64,000 nt of DNA from Peribacillus asahii. Lineage in GTDB: Bacteria > Bacillota > Bacilli > Bacillales > DSM-1321. The position numbers and the translations under genes were made by a program. The stretch lies in NCBI RefSeq assembly GCF_004006295.1, contig NZ_CP026095.1, positions 1,660,001 through 1,724,000 on the forward strand. Reading direction: 5' to 3'. Position 1 is the first letter of the stretch. Each line of letters begins with the position of its first letter. The notes beneath the pieces are model-generated. The model ran no database searches. It was given only the letters and a program-made list of their open reading frames with translations, and was not told the DNA's origin. Of the stretch, positions 1-8,407 are shown one piece after another.

Positions 1-689
1 TGAATGAAGATGAAATTGACTTATATGTAATAGGTGATCTTTCAGAGGACGAAGTAGATGGATTAGCGAGTCAGTATATCTCGCTTTCTGACCGTAAACC
101 AGTTGTGTTGTCGAGACAGGCTAATGCTTCGATTGAGGATGAAAAGGAAGTAATTGAAAAAATCGATGTAAAGCAAGGAAAATTAAATATCGGTTATCGG
201 ACGAATATTTTATATGGAGACCCTCAGTATTTTGCCTTGCAGCTATTTAACGGTCTTTTTGGTGGTTTTTCTCACTCCAAATTATTTATCAATGTGCGCG
301 AAAAGGCCAGTCTCGCTTATTATGCAGCGTCTAGGGTAGAAAGTCATAAAGGCTTATTAATGGTCATGTCAGGAATTGAAAATGAGAACTATAAGCAGGC
401 TGTTGACATTATTAAAGAACAGTTTGAGGCGATGGAGCAAGGGGATTTTACAGAAGAAGAACTATTGCAAACGAAGGCAGTTGTGAAAAACCAAGTATTA
501 GAAACGGTGGATGTTGCACGAGGTTTGGTCGAGCTTTTATATCATAATGTGCTGGCGAATCAGTCTATTGCTCTCGATGAATGGATAGAAAAGACGGAAC
601 AAGTTACAAAAGAGGAAGTTATTAAAGTTGCTAACCAGATGAAGTTAGATACGATTTATTTCTTAACGGGAACGGAGGTGCAACGCTGA
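1..689 (+). CDS. ymfF: M16-family peptidase-like protein YmfF, C-terminal part
   Basis: The frame is open from base 3, so the gene begins before the window and only about the last 228 codons are visible. The product is the C-terminal half of an M16 (insulinase/pitrilysin) peptidase-like protein. Visible hallmarks are the GG-F-x-HSKLFINVREKASLAYYA segment and the later VARGLVELLYHN segment, both typical of the non-catalytic C-terminal M16 domain that forms half of the substrate chamber. Its stop codon TGA overlaps the ATG of the next M16 gene by one base (ATGA type), so the two are translationally coupled and probably form a heterodimer. This pair opens the ymf cluster in Bacillus. Whether the missing N-terminus carries a zinc site cannot be seen. 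Confidence 0.9.
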   Translation, partial: NEDEIDLYVIGDLSEDEVDGLASQYISLSDRKPVVLSRQANASIEDEKEVIEKIDVKQGKLNIGYRTNILYGDPQYFALQLFNGLFGGFSHSKLFINVREKASLAYYAASRVESHKGLLMVMSGIENENYKQAVDIIKEQFEAMEQGDFTEEELLQTKAVVKNQVLETVDVARGLVELLYHNVLANQSIALDEWIEKTEQVTKEEVIKVANQMKLDTIYFLTGTEVQR

Positions 690-1975
690 TGGAGAAGATT
701 CTTTTTGATCAATTACAAGAAGAGTTGTATTATGAAAAATTAACGAATGGCTTAGATGTGTATATTTTACCGAAACAGGGGTTTAATAAATCGTTTGCGA
801 CGTTTACGACAAAGTATGGCTCAGTTGATAACCATTTTAAATCTTTACAGAAACAGGAATTTGTTCAAGTGCCTGATGGCATTGCTCATTTTTTAGAGCA
901 CAAGCTATTTGAGAAGGAAGATGGAGATGTTTTTCAACAATTTAGTAAGCAGGGAGCTTCGGCCAATGCGTTTACCTCTTTTACTAGAACGGCTTATCTT
1001 TTCTCAAGCACAGATGAATTTCAATCGAATTTAACGACCTTGATTGATTTTGTTCAAGATCCCTATTTTTCTGAGAAAACGGTTGAAAAAGAAAAAGGAA
1101 TTATTGGTCAAGAAATTAATATGTATGATGATAATCCAGATTGGCGACTATATTTCGGTACAATTGCAAATATGTACCACCATCATCCAGTTAAAATTGA
1201 TATTGCCGGTACGGTTGAATCGATTGCGAAAATTGATAAAGATATGTTATATGAGTGTTATCATACTTTTTATCATCCAAGCAATATGCTATTGTTTATT
1301 GTTGGTCCTGTTGAAGTGGAATCGATTATGGAGCAAATTCGTCAAAATCAGAACAGTAAGAAGTACGAGGCTGGAGCAGAAATTGAACGAAATTTTGAGT
1401 CGGAGCCGGATTCCGTTGCTAAGAAGATGGAACGTTTGAGCATGAATGTACAAACACCAAAAGTGATGCTTGGCATTAAAGCTGCAAATGTACAGCAAAG
1501 CGGGAAGGAACTTTTGAAGCGAGAGCTCGCAACGAATATTTATTTAGAAATGTTATTTGGGAAAAGTTCTCCCCTTCATGAAAATTTGTACACAAAAGGG
1601 TATATCGATCAAAGTTTTTCATATGATTATACACAAGAACAAGGCTTTGGCTTTGCTTTAATTGGCGGTGATAGTGCGAAGCCGGACGAATTAGCTGAGC
1701 AGCTGCTTCGTATCTTACAGCAATCGAAGACAGGAACAGGGTTAACAGAGGAGAGCTTGCAGCGAACGGTTAAGAAAAAAATTGGCTCTTTTCTACGTTC
1801 ACTGAATTCCCCGGAGTACATTGCCAACCAATTTACAAGGTATGCGTTTAATGACATGAATTTGTTTGATGTTGTAAGTGAATTAGAGCAGCTAACTTTC
1901 ACAGACATTAAACATATCGCTAATGAATTAGTGACAGATGATCGAATTACGGTATGTCAAGTCATTCCTAAATAA
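689..1975 (+). CDS. ymfH: Zinc-dependent M16 peptidase YmfH
   Basis: A 428-residue M16 peptidase. The inverted zinc motif HxxEH is at residues 67-71 (HFLEH), and a glutamate at about 142 in GQEINMYDDNP is the likely third zinc ligand. This subunit should therefore carry the active site, while its partner YmfF contributes the second half. The C-terminal M16 domain includes FGKSSPLHENLYTKGYID near residue 290. The start ATG overlaps the ymfF stop codon. The family is related to AlbF/AlbE, which process the bacteriocin subtilosin, but no bacteriocin genes are nearby and the natural substrate is unknown. A folded non-coding element begins 10 bases after its stop codon. Confidence 0.93.
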   Translation: MEKILFDQLQEELYYEKLTNGLDVYILPKQGFNKSFATFTTKYGSVDNHFKSLQKQEFVQVPDGIAHFLEHKLFEKEDGDVFQQFSKQGASANAFTSFTRTAYLFSSTDEFQSNLTTLIDFVQDPYFSEKTVEKEKGIIGQEINMYDDNPDWRLYFGTIANMYHHHPVKIDIAGTVESIAKIDKDMLYECYHTFYHPSNMLLFIVGPVEVESIMEQIRQNQNSKKYEAGAEIERNFESEPDSVAKKMERLSMNVQTPKVMLGIKAANVQQSGKELLKRELATNIYLEMLFGKSSPLHENLYTKGYIDQSFSYDYTQEQGFGFALIGGDSAKPDELAEQLLRILQQSKTGTGLTEESLQRTVKKKIGSFLRSLNSPEYIANQFTRYAFNDMNLFDVVSELEQLTFTDIKHIANELVTDDRITVCQVIPK

Positions 1976-1985
1976 AGTGAAACTT

Positions 1986-2220
1986 CCATCAGTGGGGGTT
2001 TTTCTTCATCCCTCACTGATGGTTAGTCACGTTCTACGGTCACTAAGATTGCCGCTTCGCTTCAATCAAATGACCGTATGAACCTGATTGGTTCAACTAT
2101 ACCTTTGAAAATCGCAAAGGTAACTTTCACTGTATCTCACCAATCGGACCTTTACGGGCAGTTGTCCCCCATCTATCTTCCTTGTTCACTCTGAATCTTG
2201 AGGTGGGGGTCTTACTGCCC
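1986..2220. repeat. Multi-hairpin non-coding element between ymfH and ymfI
   Basis: This 235-bp stretch has no credible ORF but folds extensively. Stems read by eye: 1986-1994 with 2014-2022 (CCATCAGTG); about 2031-2042 with 2071-2083 (GTTC-T-ACGGTCA / TGACCGT-AT-GAAC), enclosing 2047-2051 with 2063-2067 (GATTG/CAATC); 2084-2091 with 2140-2147 (one G-T pair), enclosing 2101-2107 with 2115-2121 (ACCTTTG); and 2156-2162 with 2214-2220 (GGGCAGT), enclosing CCCCCA/TGGGGG. The GC-rich palindromic end and dense hairpins look like the ends of IS200/IS605-type elements, but no transposase is present and only one copy is in the window. The first hairpin could also end ymfH transcription, although no T-run follows it. 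Confidence 0.5.
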
Positions 2221-2256
2221 ATTAAGGGTGGGATAAAAAGTTAGGTTAGTAATTCA

Positions 2257-2311
2257 TCGATTAGGGCTCGTTTTGTGCGAAACTTTAGGCTTGGAATGAG
2301 CTCCTAATCGA
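2257..2311. other. Imperfect inverted repeat in the ymfI leader
   Basis: TCGATTAGG at 2257-2265 pairs with CCTAATCGA at 2303-2311, with an extra GCTC/GAGC pairing inside. It lies 54 bases before the ymfI start. It could be a leader hairpin or part of the adjoining folded element. No terminator T-run follows. Confidence 0.35.
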
Positions 2312-2364
2312 CCACGTCAAAAAGGCGAACTGATGTAAAAAGAAATAAAAAGGGGGCGCAAGTT

Positions 2365-3090
2365 GTGGAGAAACGCTTTGCCCTTATTACGGGAGCGAGC
2401 GGCGGAATTGGCAGTCAAATTGCTTTAAAACTCGCCGAGGAGAACTATTCACTTTATTTACATTACAATGCAAATGAAGAAGCGATTCAAAACTTGATGG
2501 GACAACTTCAACCATTTAATATTGAGGTAATTCCGATTCAAGCAGATCTCTCAACAAAGGAAGGCTATAAACAGCTTGTTCGAAATATTTTTGCTCTTCA
2601 TGCTATTGTATTAAATAGTGGAAACAGCTATTATGGACTGATTTCTGATATGGACGAGCAAGTGGTTAGTGAGATGGTTCAATTGCATGTGACAAGTCCG
2701 TTTCAATTAACGAAAGAATTATTGCCAAAACTCATGTATCAAGAAAAAGCTGCAATTGTTGCAGTGACGTCGATTTGGGGACAAACAGGGGCTTCCTGTG
2801 AAGTGTTATATTCGATGCTAAAAGGCGGGCAAAATGCGTTTATTAAAGCGCTTAGTAAAGAGGTTGCATTAAATGATATTCGCGTTAACGCGGTAGCTCC
2901 TGGTGCGGTTTCAACAGCCATGTTGCAATCTTTTAGTGCCGAAGATCTTGAATTAATTAAAGGGGATATTCCGATGGGGCGTATGGGGAACCCAGAAGAA
3001 ATTGCTGAAGCCGTAGCGTTTCTGTTGTCGGATAAAGCGGCTTATATTACCGGTCAAGTTCTAGGAGTAAATGGCGGTTGGTATACTTGA
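2365..3090 (+). CDS. ymfI: Short-chain dehydrogenase/reductase YmfI
   Basis: A 241-residue classical SDR (Rossmann) oxidoreductase. The nucleotide-binding TGASGGIG is at residues 9-16, and the catalytic Ser136, Tyr149 and Lys153 (YSMLK) are present. The usual NNAG is replaced by LNSGNS near residue 84, and the C-terminus is the SDR-typical VNGGWYT. The start is GTG with a good AGGGGG ribosome site 8-14 bases upstream. Members are often annotated as FabG-like 3-oxoacyl-ACP reductase, but the substrate is unknown. The stop codon lies inside the terminal TTGA of a 440-bp mobile-type element, which seems to have inserted exactly at the gene's end without shortening the protein. Confidence 0.9.
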   Translation: MEKRFALITGASGGIGSQIALKLAEENYSLYLHYNANEEAIQNLMGQLQPFNIEVIPIQADLSTKEGYKQLVRNIFALHAIVLNSGNSYYGLISDMDEQVVSEMVQLHVTSPFQLTKELLPKLMYQEKAAIVAVTSIWGQTGASCEVLYSMLKGGQNAFIKALSKEVALNDIRVNAVAPGAVSTAMLQSFSAEDLELIKGDIPMGRMGNPEEIAEAVAFLLSDKAAYITGQVLGVNGGWYT

Positions 3091-3526
3091 TCACTCCCAT
3101 GGCTAAAGCCGCTGGGGTTCTTTCTCACAAATATCCCACTTACCACCTTCCATAAGAAGAGGCAGAGGCGAGACTTGGGTGAGCAACACTTGAGAGAAAA
3201 ACAGTCTTTCAAGAGGGCAAAATCGGTGCCAACTACGCCGTTCAACCGGCGATACTTGTCTAGGATTACGATACCGCACTCTTTCTAGGAAGAGTGTTGG
3301 TCGGCAGAACGTTGAACATTTTACGTGACAGACGTTTTTCCTGTCACAACCACCTATGTTCAGTTTTCAAAGAACATCACATATACCAAATTATACCATT
3401 CTGAACGCATGGTGTACAGAACATATTTTCGATAGTTTATCTGCACACCGTATTTGAGCGAACATTCACCCGATCCCTAAAGGGAGTGCGAGCGCACCGT
3501 AATGGGCTTTCTTTTCGCAGAAATCT
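3087..3526 (-). mobile_element. 440-bp IS200/IS605-like non-autonomous element, copy 1
   Basis: This is a direct repeat of 19515-19954. The two copies have the same length and, counted by eye, about 29 differences (roughly 93% identity). Read on the minus strand it starts right after TTAC (plus strand GTAA at 3527-3530) and ends in a hairpin (CCCATGGC-TAAA-GCCGCTGGG on the plus strand) followed by TCAA. TTAC flank, subterminal hairpins and a TCAA-type right end are features of the IS608 group of IS200/IS605 elements. There is no tnpA or tnpB. Internal stems include CACTCTT/AAGAGTG, GTGACAG/CTGTCAC and CGCCG/CGGCG. An omega-RNA-like function for the interior is inference. It fills the ymfI-ymfJ gap. 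Confidence 0.72.
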
Positions 3527-3611
3527 GTAATAATTTTTCGTAAATGATGTATAAACCCTTCGTCTTTGTTGCAAAATATCATTGTACTATTACGAAGGAG
3601 GGTGACTTTCA

Positions 3612-3872
3612 ATGTCTGTTTTAGATAATTGGGATCAATGGAAAAACTTCTTGGGGGACCGATTACATCAAGGACAAAGTCAAGGTTTAGAACAGGGTGC
3701 AATTTCGAATTTAGCTTACGAAATTGGAGATTACTTAGCGACACAAGTAGATCCAAAAAATGAGCAAGAAAGAGTGTTATCAGATCTTTGGTCTGTAGCT
3801 AGTGAAGAAGAAAGACATGCCATTGCAAGTGTAATGGTTAAACTCGTTGAAAACAACGGTACATCAAAATAA
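3612..3872 (+). CDS. ymfJ: DUF3243 family protein YmfJ
   Basis: An 86-residue soluble, acidic protein of the DUF3243 family, recognised from position and sequence (MSVLDNWDQWKNFLGDRLHQ at the N-terminus). Function is unknown. The start ATG has a strong AAGGAGGGTG ribosome site. The gene is monocistronic: the 440-bp element ends 85 bases upstream and a strong intrinsic terminator follows. No cysteines, membrane segments or catalytic motifs are visible. Confidence 0.88.
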   Translation: MSVLDNWDQWKNFLGDRLHQGQSQGLEQGAISNLAYEIGDYLATQVDPKNEQERVLSDLWSVASEEERHAIASVMVKLVENNGTSK

Positions 3873-3881
3873 AACATATAG

Positions 3882-3913
3882 AAAAAACCCTGTTTATGTA
3901 GCAGGGTTTTTTC
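3882..3913 (+). terminator. Intrinsic terminator after ymfJ
   Basis: AAAAAACCCTG and CAGGGTTTTTT form a stem with a 9-base loop, followed by a T-rich tract. Confidence 0.85.
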
Positions 3914-4462
3914 TATTTTTATAAACGTGTGCTAAATAAAAAGTGCATGCTTTAATGAAGGATAGTTAGATTCAGAAAATACGTTGACTTTTGCAAGGTT
4001 TTCCCTTTCAACTTCTATTGAAATGCTATATCATAGAAGGTATACAAAGAGGATGGTGTTCGTTGGAAAAAGTTTTAAATAAATAGAAGTGCGCATATAA
4101 GTGGTGAAAAAAGAAAGGTAAAGATTAAATATTTTTTACGCTCTGTTAAATAATGTTGTTGATTTTTGATGTGTGAAACAACACTATTGATTAACATAGC
4201 TTTTTTTAACAGGACAACAATGATTATTCAAAAGTGTACGGAAACCTTTGATACAAATAGATTTGTTAAAAGAGTTTTATTAGTTAACATCAACAGCGTC
4301 ATATACCATATTCATAAAAATAAAAAGCAAAAAGCGAGGTGAAGCCTGCTATAGGAGTATGGATGAATAACACTTCCGGACATTCAGGAGGAAATCTGCT
4401 TAGCAATGTCTCAGCTTAAGTAAGCGAAGAGAGTTTATCTATTCTTTTAGTAGCAGTGTATC
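3914..4462 (+). other. 549-bp gap with possible promoter and leader peptide before ymfK
   Basis: There is no conserved gene here. A weak sigma-A candidate lies near 4008-4036 (TTTCAA, 17 bases, TATCAT), which would give a leader of more than 400 bases for ymfK. A short ORF at 4363-4419 encodes an 18-residue peptide (MNNTSGHSGGNLLSNVSA) with AGGAG five bases before its ATG. It may be a leader peptide, but such short ORFs arise by chance. A second SD-like AGGAGG is at 4387-4392. Confidence 0.3.
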
Positions 4463-5254
4463 GTGGAAACAACTGAATGGTACTTTGAATACGAAATCCA
4501 AAAAAACCGCCCAGGGTTATTAGGAGATATTTCGTCGTTATTAGGTATGCTTTCGATTAACATTATTACAATAAATGGCGTTGATGAAGGCAAACGTGGT
4601 ATGTTACTTGTAGCGAAGGAGCGCAGAAATATAGAGAGGTTTGAATCAATCCTTCAGACGATGGATACGATAAAGTTGATTAAGTTAAGAGAACCTAAAT
4701 TGCGTGATCGACTCGCTGTACGCCATGGAAGATATATTCAACGTGATGCGGATGAGAAGAACACCTTTCGTTTTGTTCGTGATGAGTTAGGGTTGCTTGT
4801 CGATTTTATGGCAGAATTATTTAAAAAAGAAGGTCATAAACTGATAGGAATTCGAGGGATGCCGCGTGTAGGGAAAACTGAATCCATTGTGGCTGCGAGC
4901 GTTTGTGCCAATAAACGGTGGTTATTTGTGTCATCGACGCTTTTAAAACAAACCATTCGGAGTCAATTAATTGAAGATGAATACCACAATGACAACTTAT
5001 TTATTTTAGATGGAATTGTATCTACTCGCCGAGCGAATGAACGTCATTGGCAGCTCGTACGTGAAATTATGAGATTGGATGCGGTTAAAGTGATTGAGCA
5101 TCCAGATGTTTTTGTCCAAAATACAGAGTATACGCTCGAAGATTTTGACTACATTATTGAACTGCGAAATAATCCTGAAGAAGAAATTAAATATGATGTA
5201 GTTGACCAAAACGACCATTTTTCGACATCGGAATTTGGCGGTTTTGATTTTTAA
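4463..5254 (+). CDS. ymfK: DUF3388 ACT/P-loop protein YmfK
   Basis: A 263-residue protein of the DUF3388 family. Residues 4-75 look like an ACT domain (NRPGLLGDISSLLGMLSINI), a small-ligand sensing fold. Residues 110-200 contain a P-loop: Walker A GMPRVGKTES (132-141) and a Walker-B-like NLFILDG (178-184). The combination suggests a ligand-sensing NTP-binding protein, but its role is unknown. The only usable start is GTG at 4463, because an in-frame TAG lies four codons upstream. No clear Shine-Dalgarno sequence precedes it, which is unusual here. It lies 17 bases before ymfM and is probably co-transcribed with it. Confidence 0.88.
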   Translation: METTEWYFEYEIQKNRPGLLGDISSLLGMLSINIITINGVDEGKRGMLLVAKERRNIERFESILQTMDTIKLIKLREPKLRDRLAVRHGRYIQRDADEKNTFRFVRDELGLLVDFMAELFKKEGHKLIGIRGMPRVGKTESIVAASVCANKRWLFVSSTLLKQTIRSQLIEDEYHNDNLFILDGIVSTRRANERHWQLVREIMRLDAVKVIEHPDVFVQNTEYTLEDFDYIIELRNNPEEEIKYDVVDQNDHFSTSEFGGFDF

Positions 5255-5271
5255 AATGGAAGGTGTTTTAG

Positions 5272-6174
5272 TTGACAGAACTAGGTAATAGATTGAAGGA
5301 AGCGAGAGAAGCTAAAGGGCTCAGCTTAGATGACTTGCAAGAAGTAACGAAGATTCAAAAGCGCTATCTCGTTGGAATAGAAGAAGGCAATTATGAAATG
5401 ATGCCCGGCAAGTTCTATGTGCGCGCTTTTATTAAACAATATTGTGAAGCGGTCGGCTTAGATTCAGAAGAAATTTTCGAACAATACAAAAGTAATGTTC
5501 CCGTTACACACCAAGAGGAATTACCTGAGCTTTCGAGAGTTCAAACACGAAAAACGGTTTCAGCAAGCCAGTCTAAAATCATCGATATGATTCCAAAGAT
5601 TTTGGTCGGTGTAGTAGTGATTGGAGTCGCTGTGCTTATTTATGTATGGATGTCTAATGCTATGGGCGATTCCAAAAATGAACAAGCGGAGGATACTAAG
5701 CAATCGGAAAACGTTGGTTTTAATGAAAGTGAAGAATTCTCTAAAGAAAAAGAACCAAAAGAGACAGATACGAATAAAGAAGCTGCAAAACCGAATGAAG
5801 AAGAGAAAGATGAGCCTATAGCAGAGGAAGTAGAGCAAGAATTAAATGTTATTAACTCTAGCGGTAAAAATAGCACATATGAATTAAAGAATACAGAAGC
5901 ATTTACGGTTAAGCTTGTTTCCTCAGGTGAACCTTGGGTCGGTATAACAAACGGTAATGGAGGTTATTTATATCAAGGAACACTGAAAGTAGATGAAGAG
6001 AAAGAATTAGATGTGAAGGATGAGTCTGTTGTTATCCTGAACTTAGGAAGAGCACAAGATGTTGAAATTTATGTGAATAACGAGAAACTAGAATATGCTA
6101 TTTCTCCAACAGAAGTGCTCAGTCAAAAGATTACGATTCAATTTACGAAAGCTGATTCGTCATCTACTCAATAA
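5272..6174 (+). CDS. ymfM: RodZ-type cell-shape protein YmfM
   Basis: A 300-residue RodZ homologue that links MreB to the membrane. Residues 1-70 form a HTH_25/Xre-like domain (LGNRLKEAREAKGLSLDDLQ). Residues about 102-128 are a transmembrane helix (ILVGVVVIGVAVLIYVW). A Glu/Lys-rich linker follows (about 130-190), then the C-terminal extracellular beta domain (DUF4115, about 195-295). The start is TTG with GGAAGGTG upstream. In B. subtilis this gene precedes pgsA, as it does here. No signal peptide is expected, since the protein is single-pass. Confidence 0.92.
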   Translation: MTELGNRLKEAREAKGLSLDDLQEVTKIQKRYLVGIEEGNYEMMPGKFYVRAFIKQYCEAVGLDSEEIFEQYKSNVPVTHQEELPELSRVQTRKTVSASQSKIIDMIPKILVGVVVIGVAVLIYVWMSNAMGDSKNEQAEDTKQSENVGFNESEEFSKEKEPKETDTNKEAAKPNEEEKDEPIAEEVEQELNVINSSGKNSTYELKNTEAFTVKLVSSGEPWVGITNGNGGYLYQGTLKVDEEKELDVKDESVVILNLGRAQDVEIYVNNEKLEYAISPTEVLSQKITIQFTKADSSSTQ

Positions 6175-6227
6175 CGAGCACTATAAAAGAACAACTGTAG
6201 GAAAGCGCATATTTTGGAGGTTTGACA

Positions 6228-6812
6228 TTGAATTTACCTAATAAGATTACACTATCTCGTATTTTTTTAATTCCTATTTTTTTAATTATTATGCTTGTTC
6301 CTTTTTCTTGGGGAGATCTTTCATTTGGAGATTATTCTTTGCCTGTTACTCATTTTGTTGGGGCGTTATTGTTTATTATTGCTTCGACAACAGATTGGAT
6401 TGATGGGTACTATGCGCGGAAATATAATATGGTTACCAATTTAGGAAAGTTTTTGGATCCACTTGCGGATAAGCTATTAGTTTCGGCTGCTTTAATTGTG
6501 TTAGTTGATTTAGATTTAATGTATGGTCAGGCTTGGATTGCCATCGTTATTATTAGTCGCGAATTTGCGGTCACTGGACTGCGTCTCGTGCTGGCAGGAA
6601 CAGGTGAAGTTGTAGCAGCTAATCAGCTTGGGAAAATTAAAACGTGGGCACAGATTGTGGCTATTTCCGCATTATTACTTCATAATTTGCCTTTTGCTAT
6701 GATATCCCTTCCATTTGCTAATATTGCGCTATGGATTGCTTTAATTTTCACAATTTGGTCAGGTTATGATTATTTTGCTAAAAATAAAGATGTATTTGTA
6801 AACTCTAAGTAA
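6228..6812 (+). CDS. pgsA: Phosphatidylglycerophosphate synthase PgsA
   Basis: This integral membrane CDP-alcohol phosphatidyltransferase joins CDP-diacylglycerol and glycerol-3-phosphate to give phosphatidylglycerophosphate, the committed step to phosphatidylglycerol. The family signature D-G-x2-A-R-x8-G-x3-D-x3-D is complete in IDGYYARKYNMVTNLGKFLD and the following PLADK. Several hydrophobic helices follow. I start it at TTG 6228 (MNLPNKITLSRI), seven bases after GGAGG. The TTG at 6222 is only one base from that site. The product is about 194 residues, normal for the family. It lies between ymfM and cinA in the same orientation. Confidence 0.95.
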   Translation: MNLPNKITLSRIFLIPIFLIIMLVPFSWGDLSFGDYSLPVTHFVGALLFIIASTTDWIDGYYARKYNMVTNLGKFLDPLADKLLVSAALIVLVDLDLMYGQAWIAIVIISREFAVTGLRLVLAGTGEVVAANQLGKIKTWAQIVAISALLLHNLPFAMISLPFANIALWIALIFTIWSGYDYFAKNKDVFVNSK

Positions 6813-6836
6813 TAAGAGTGGGGAGAGGATATTGGA

Positions 6837-8078
6837 ATGGATGCAGAAATTATTGCTGTTGGTTCCGAGCTATTACTAGGGCAAATTGTGAATACAAATG
6901 GTCGTTTTTTATCACAGCAGTTTGCTGAAATGGGGATTAATGTTTTTTATCATACGGTCGTTGGCGATAATGATCGTCGCTTGCAGCAAGCTATTGAATT
7001 AGCTGAGTCCCGTGCTGATTTAATTGTATTTACAGGTGGGCTTGGTCCGACGAAAGATGATTTAACGAAAGAAACAATCGCCCGTCATTTAGGGAAACAG
7101 CTCGTGTTTGATGAAGAAGCTCTTCGTTCTATTGAAGATTATTTCAGTAAAAAGGGTCGGATAATGACAGAAAATAATAAAAAGCAAGCCCTTGTTTTAG
7201 AAGGCTGTCATGTCCTAAGAAATGATCATGGAATGGCTCCAGGAATGGTGTTAACTCAAGCGGGCATTACATACATGTTATTACCTGGTCCTCCAAAAGA
7301 GATGGAACCGATGTTTTTAAGCTACGGCTATCAACAATTACAAAATAGACTTCAAAGTAAGGAGCGAATTGAATCAAAGGTTCTTCGCTTTTACGGCATA
7401 GGAGAAGCGTTATTAGAAACAGAAATTGAGGACTTGCTAGAGAATCAAACAAATCCAACGATTGCACCGTTAGCGGCAGACGGTGAAGTAACATTACGGA
7501 TTACTGCTAAAGGTGAATCAAAGGAAAAATGCGAAGCGCTTATTTCACAAGTAGAAGCTGAAATTCTCCGCCGTGTTGGTCAATTTTATTATGGCAGCAA
7601 TCAAACGTCGCTTATTCAAGAATTAGTAAAAGAGTTAACAAAGCGTGATATGACCATTGCTGTTGCCGAAAGCTTAACAGGTGGGATGTTTCAAGAACAA
7701 TTAACGACCATTCCTGGTGTTAGCGCAATATTTAAAGGCGGCGTTGTTAGCTATGCAACTGCAGTAAAAGCAAAAATGCTTCATGTAAGTGAAGCGACGA
7801 TTGCAAACTATGGTGTTGTTAGCGAACAATGTGCCCTTGAAATGGCAGCTAATATACGTACGGAGCTGGAGAGCGATGTCGGAATTAGCTTCACTGGTGT
7901 AGCAGGGCCAGAGGAACAGGAGGGTAAACCAGCAGGTACAGTTTTCATTGGTATCTCGTATCGAGATGGTCGTTCTCATGTTCAATCTTTAAACCTTTCT
8001 GGAAGTAGGGCACAAAATAGGATTCGGACTGTCAAATATGGCTGTCATTATTTATTAAGAGATATACAGCAAATGTAG
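6837..8078 (+). CDS. cinA: CinA: competence/damage-inducible protein
   Basis: A 413-residue two-domain protein. Residues 1-170 are the MoaB/Mog-like (MoCF) domain, with [15 protein letters not shown] near 62-76. Residues about 255-410 are the CinA C-terminal domain, which in many bacteria is nicotinamide-nucleotide amidohydrolase (PncC activity), with [16 protein letters not shown] and [20 protein letters not shown] visible. The ATG follows GGGAGAGG. The gene immediately precedes recA, as in other Firmicutes where the two can be co-induced. Here a weak terminator and a separate recA promoter lie between them. Confidence 0.94.
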   Translation: MDAEIIAVGSELLLGQIVNTNGRFLSQQFAEMGINVFYHTVVGDNDRRLQQAIELAESRADLIVFTGGLGPTKDDLTKETIARHLGKQLVFDEEALRSIEDYFSKKGRIMTENNKKQALVLEGCHVLRNDHGMAPGMVLTQAGITYMLLPGPPKEMEPMFLSYGYQQLQNRLQSKERIESKVLRFYGIGEALLETEIEDLLENQTNPTIAPLAADGEVTLRITAKGESKEKCEALISQVEAEILRRVGQFYYGSNQTSLIQELVKELTKRDMTIAVAESLTGGMFQEQLTTIPGVSAIFKGGVVSYATAVKAKMLHVSEATIANYGVVSEQCALEMAANIRTELESDVGISFTGVAGPEEQEGKPAGTVFIGISYRDGRSHVQSLNLSGSRAQNRIRTVKYGCHYLLRDIQQM

Positions 8079-8082
8079 TTGA

Positions 8083-8112
8083 AACAGGGCTTCTTTTGAA
8101 GCTCTGTTTTTC
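8083..8112 (+). terminator. Intrinsic terminator after cinA
   Basis: ACAGGGCTTC and GAAGCTCTGT (one G-U pair) form a stem with a TTTT loop, followed by TTTTTC. Confidence 0.75.
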
Positions 8113-8241
8113 TATGCAGGCCAAGGTTCATTATGTGAAGCTTTTTTGAACATTCTTTTTAGATGAAATTTGATTTTTACATGTATTTATGCTTTAAATA
8201 GAGATTTACGAGATGGATTTGATGTTTTTATTGGAAAAATG

Positions 8242-8283
8242 GCCAAGTAAAAAAACGAATAAACGTTCGTCTTTTTACTTGGC
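8242..8283. promoter_or_regulatory. LexA (DinR) box inside an 18-bp-arm palindrome upstream of recA
   Basis: CGAATAAACGTTCG at 8256-8269 matches the Bacillus SOS box (CGAAC-N4-GTTCG) with one mismatch. It sits in the middle of a longer inverted repeat: arm 8242-8259 begins GCCAAGTAAAAA and arm 8266-8283 ends TTTTTACTTGGC, with 17 of 18 positions complementary and a six-base centre. The right arm overlaps the -35 element of the recA promoter. Confidence 0.75.
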
Positions 8284-8307
8284 AAATGATCGAAAACAGT
8301 ATATAGT
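8279..8307 (+). promoter_or_regulatory. Sigma-A promoter of recA
   Basis: TTGGCA (8279-8284), a 17-base spacer and TATAGT (8302-8307). The LexA-type box ends 9 bases upstream of the -35. Confidence 0.75.
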
Positions 8308-8407
8308 AGAGATAGGTTTTGAGACAAGTTTCATACCGTTTTATGTTACCGTTTAGAATAATGATAATCATAGATTGATTAATTTGAATATATAAGGAGG
8401 CAATACA

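Noticed and set aside
3087..3530. Hidden tnpA or tnpB gene in the 440-bp element
   Set aside because: No frame of useful length encodes the HUH or RuvC motifs, and the interior is built of conserved hairpins.
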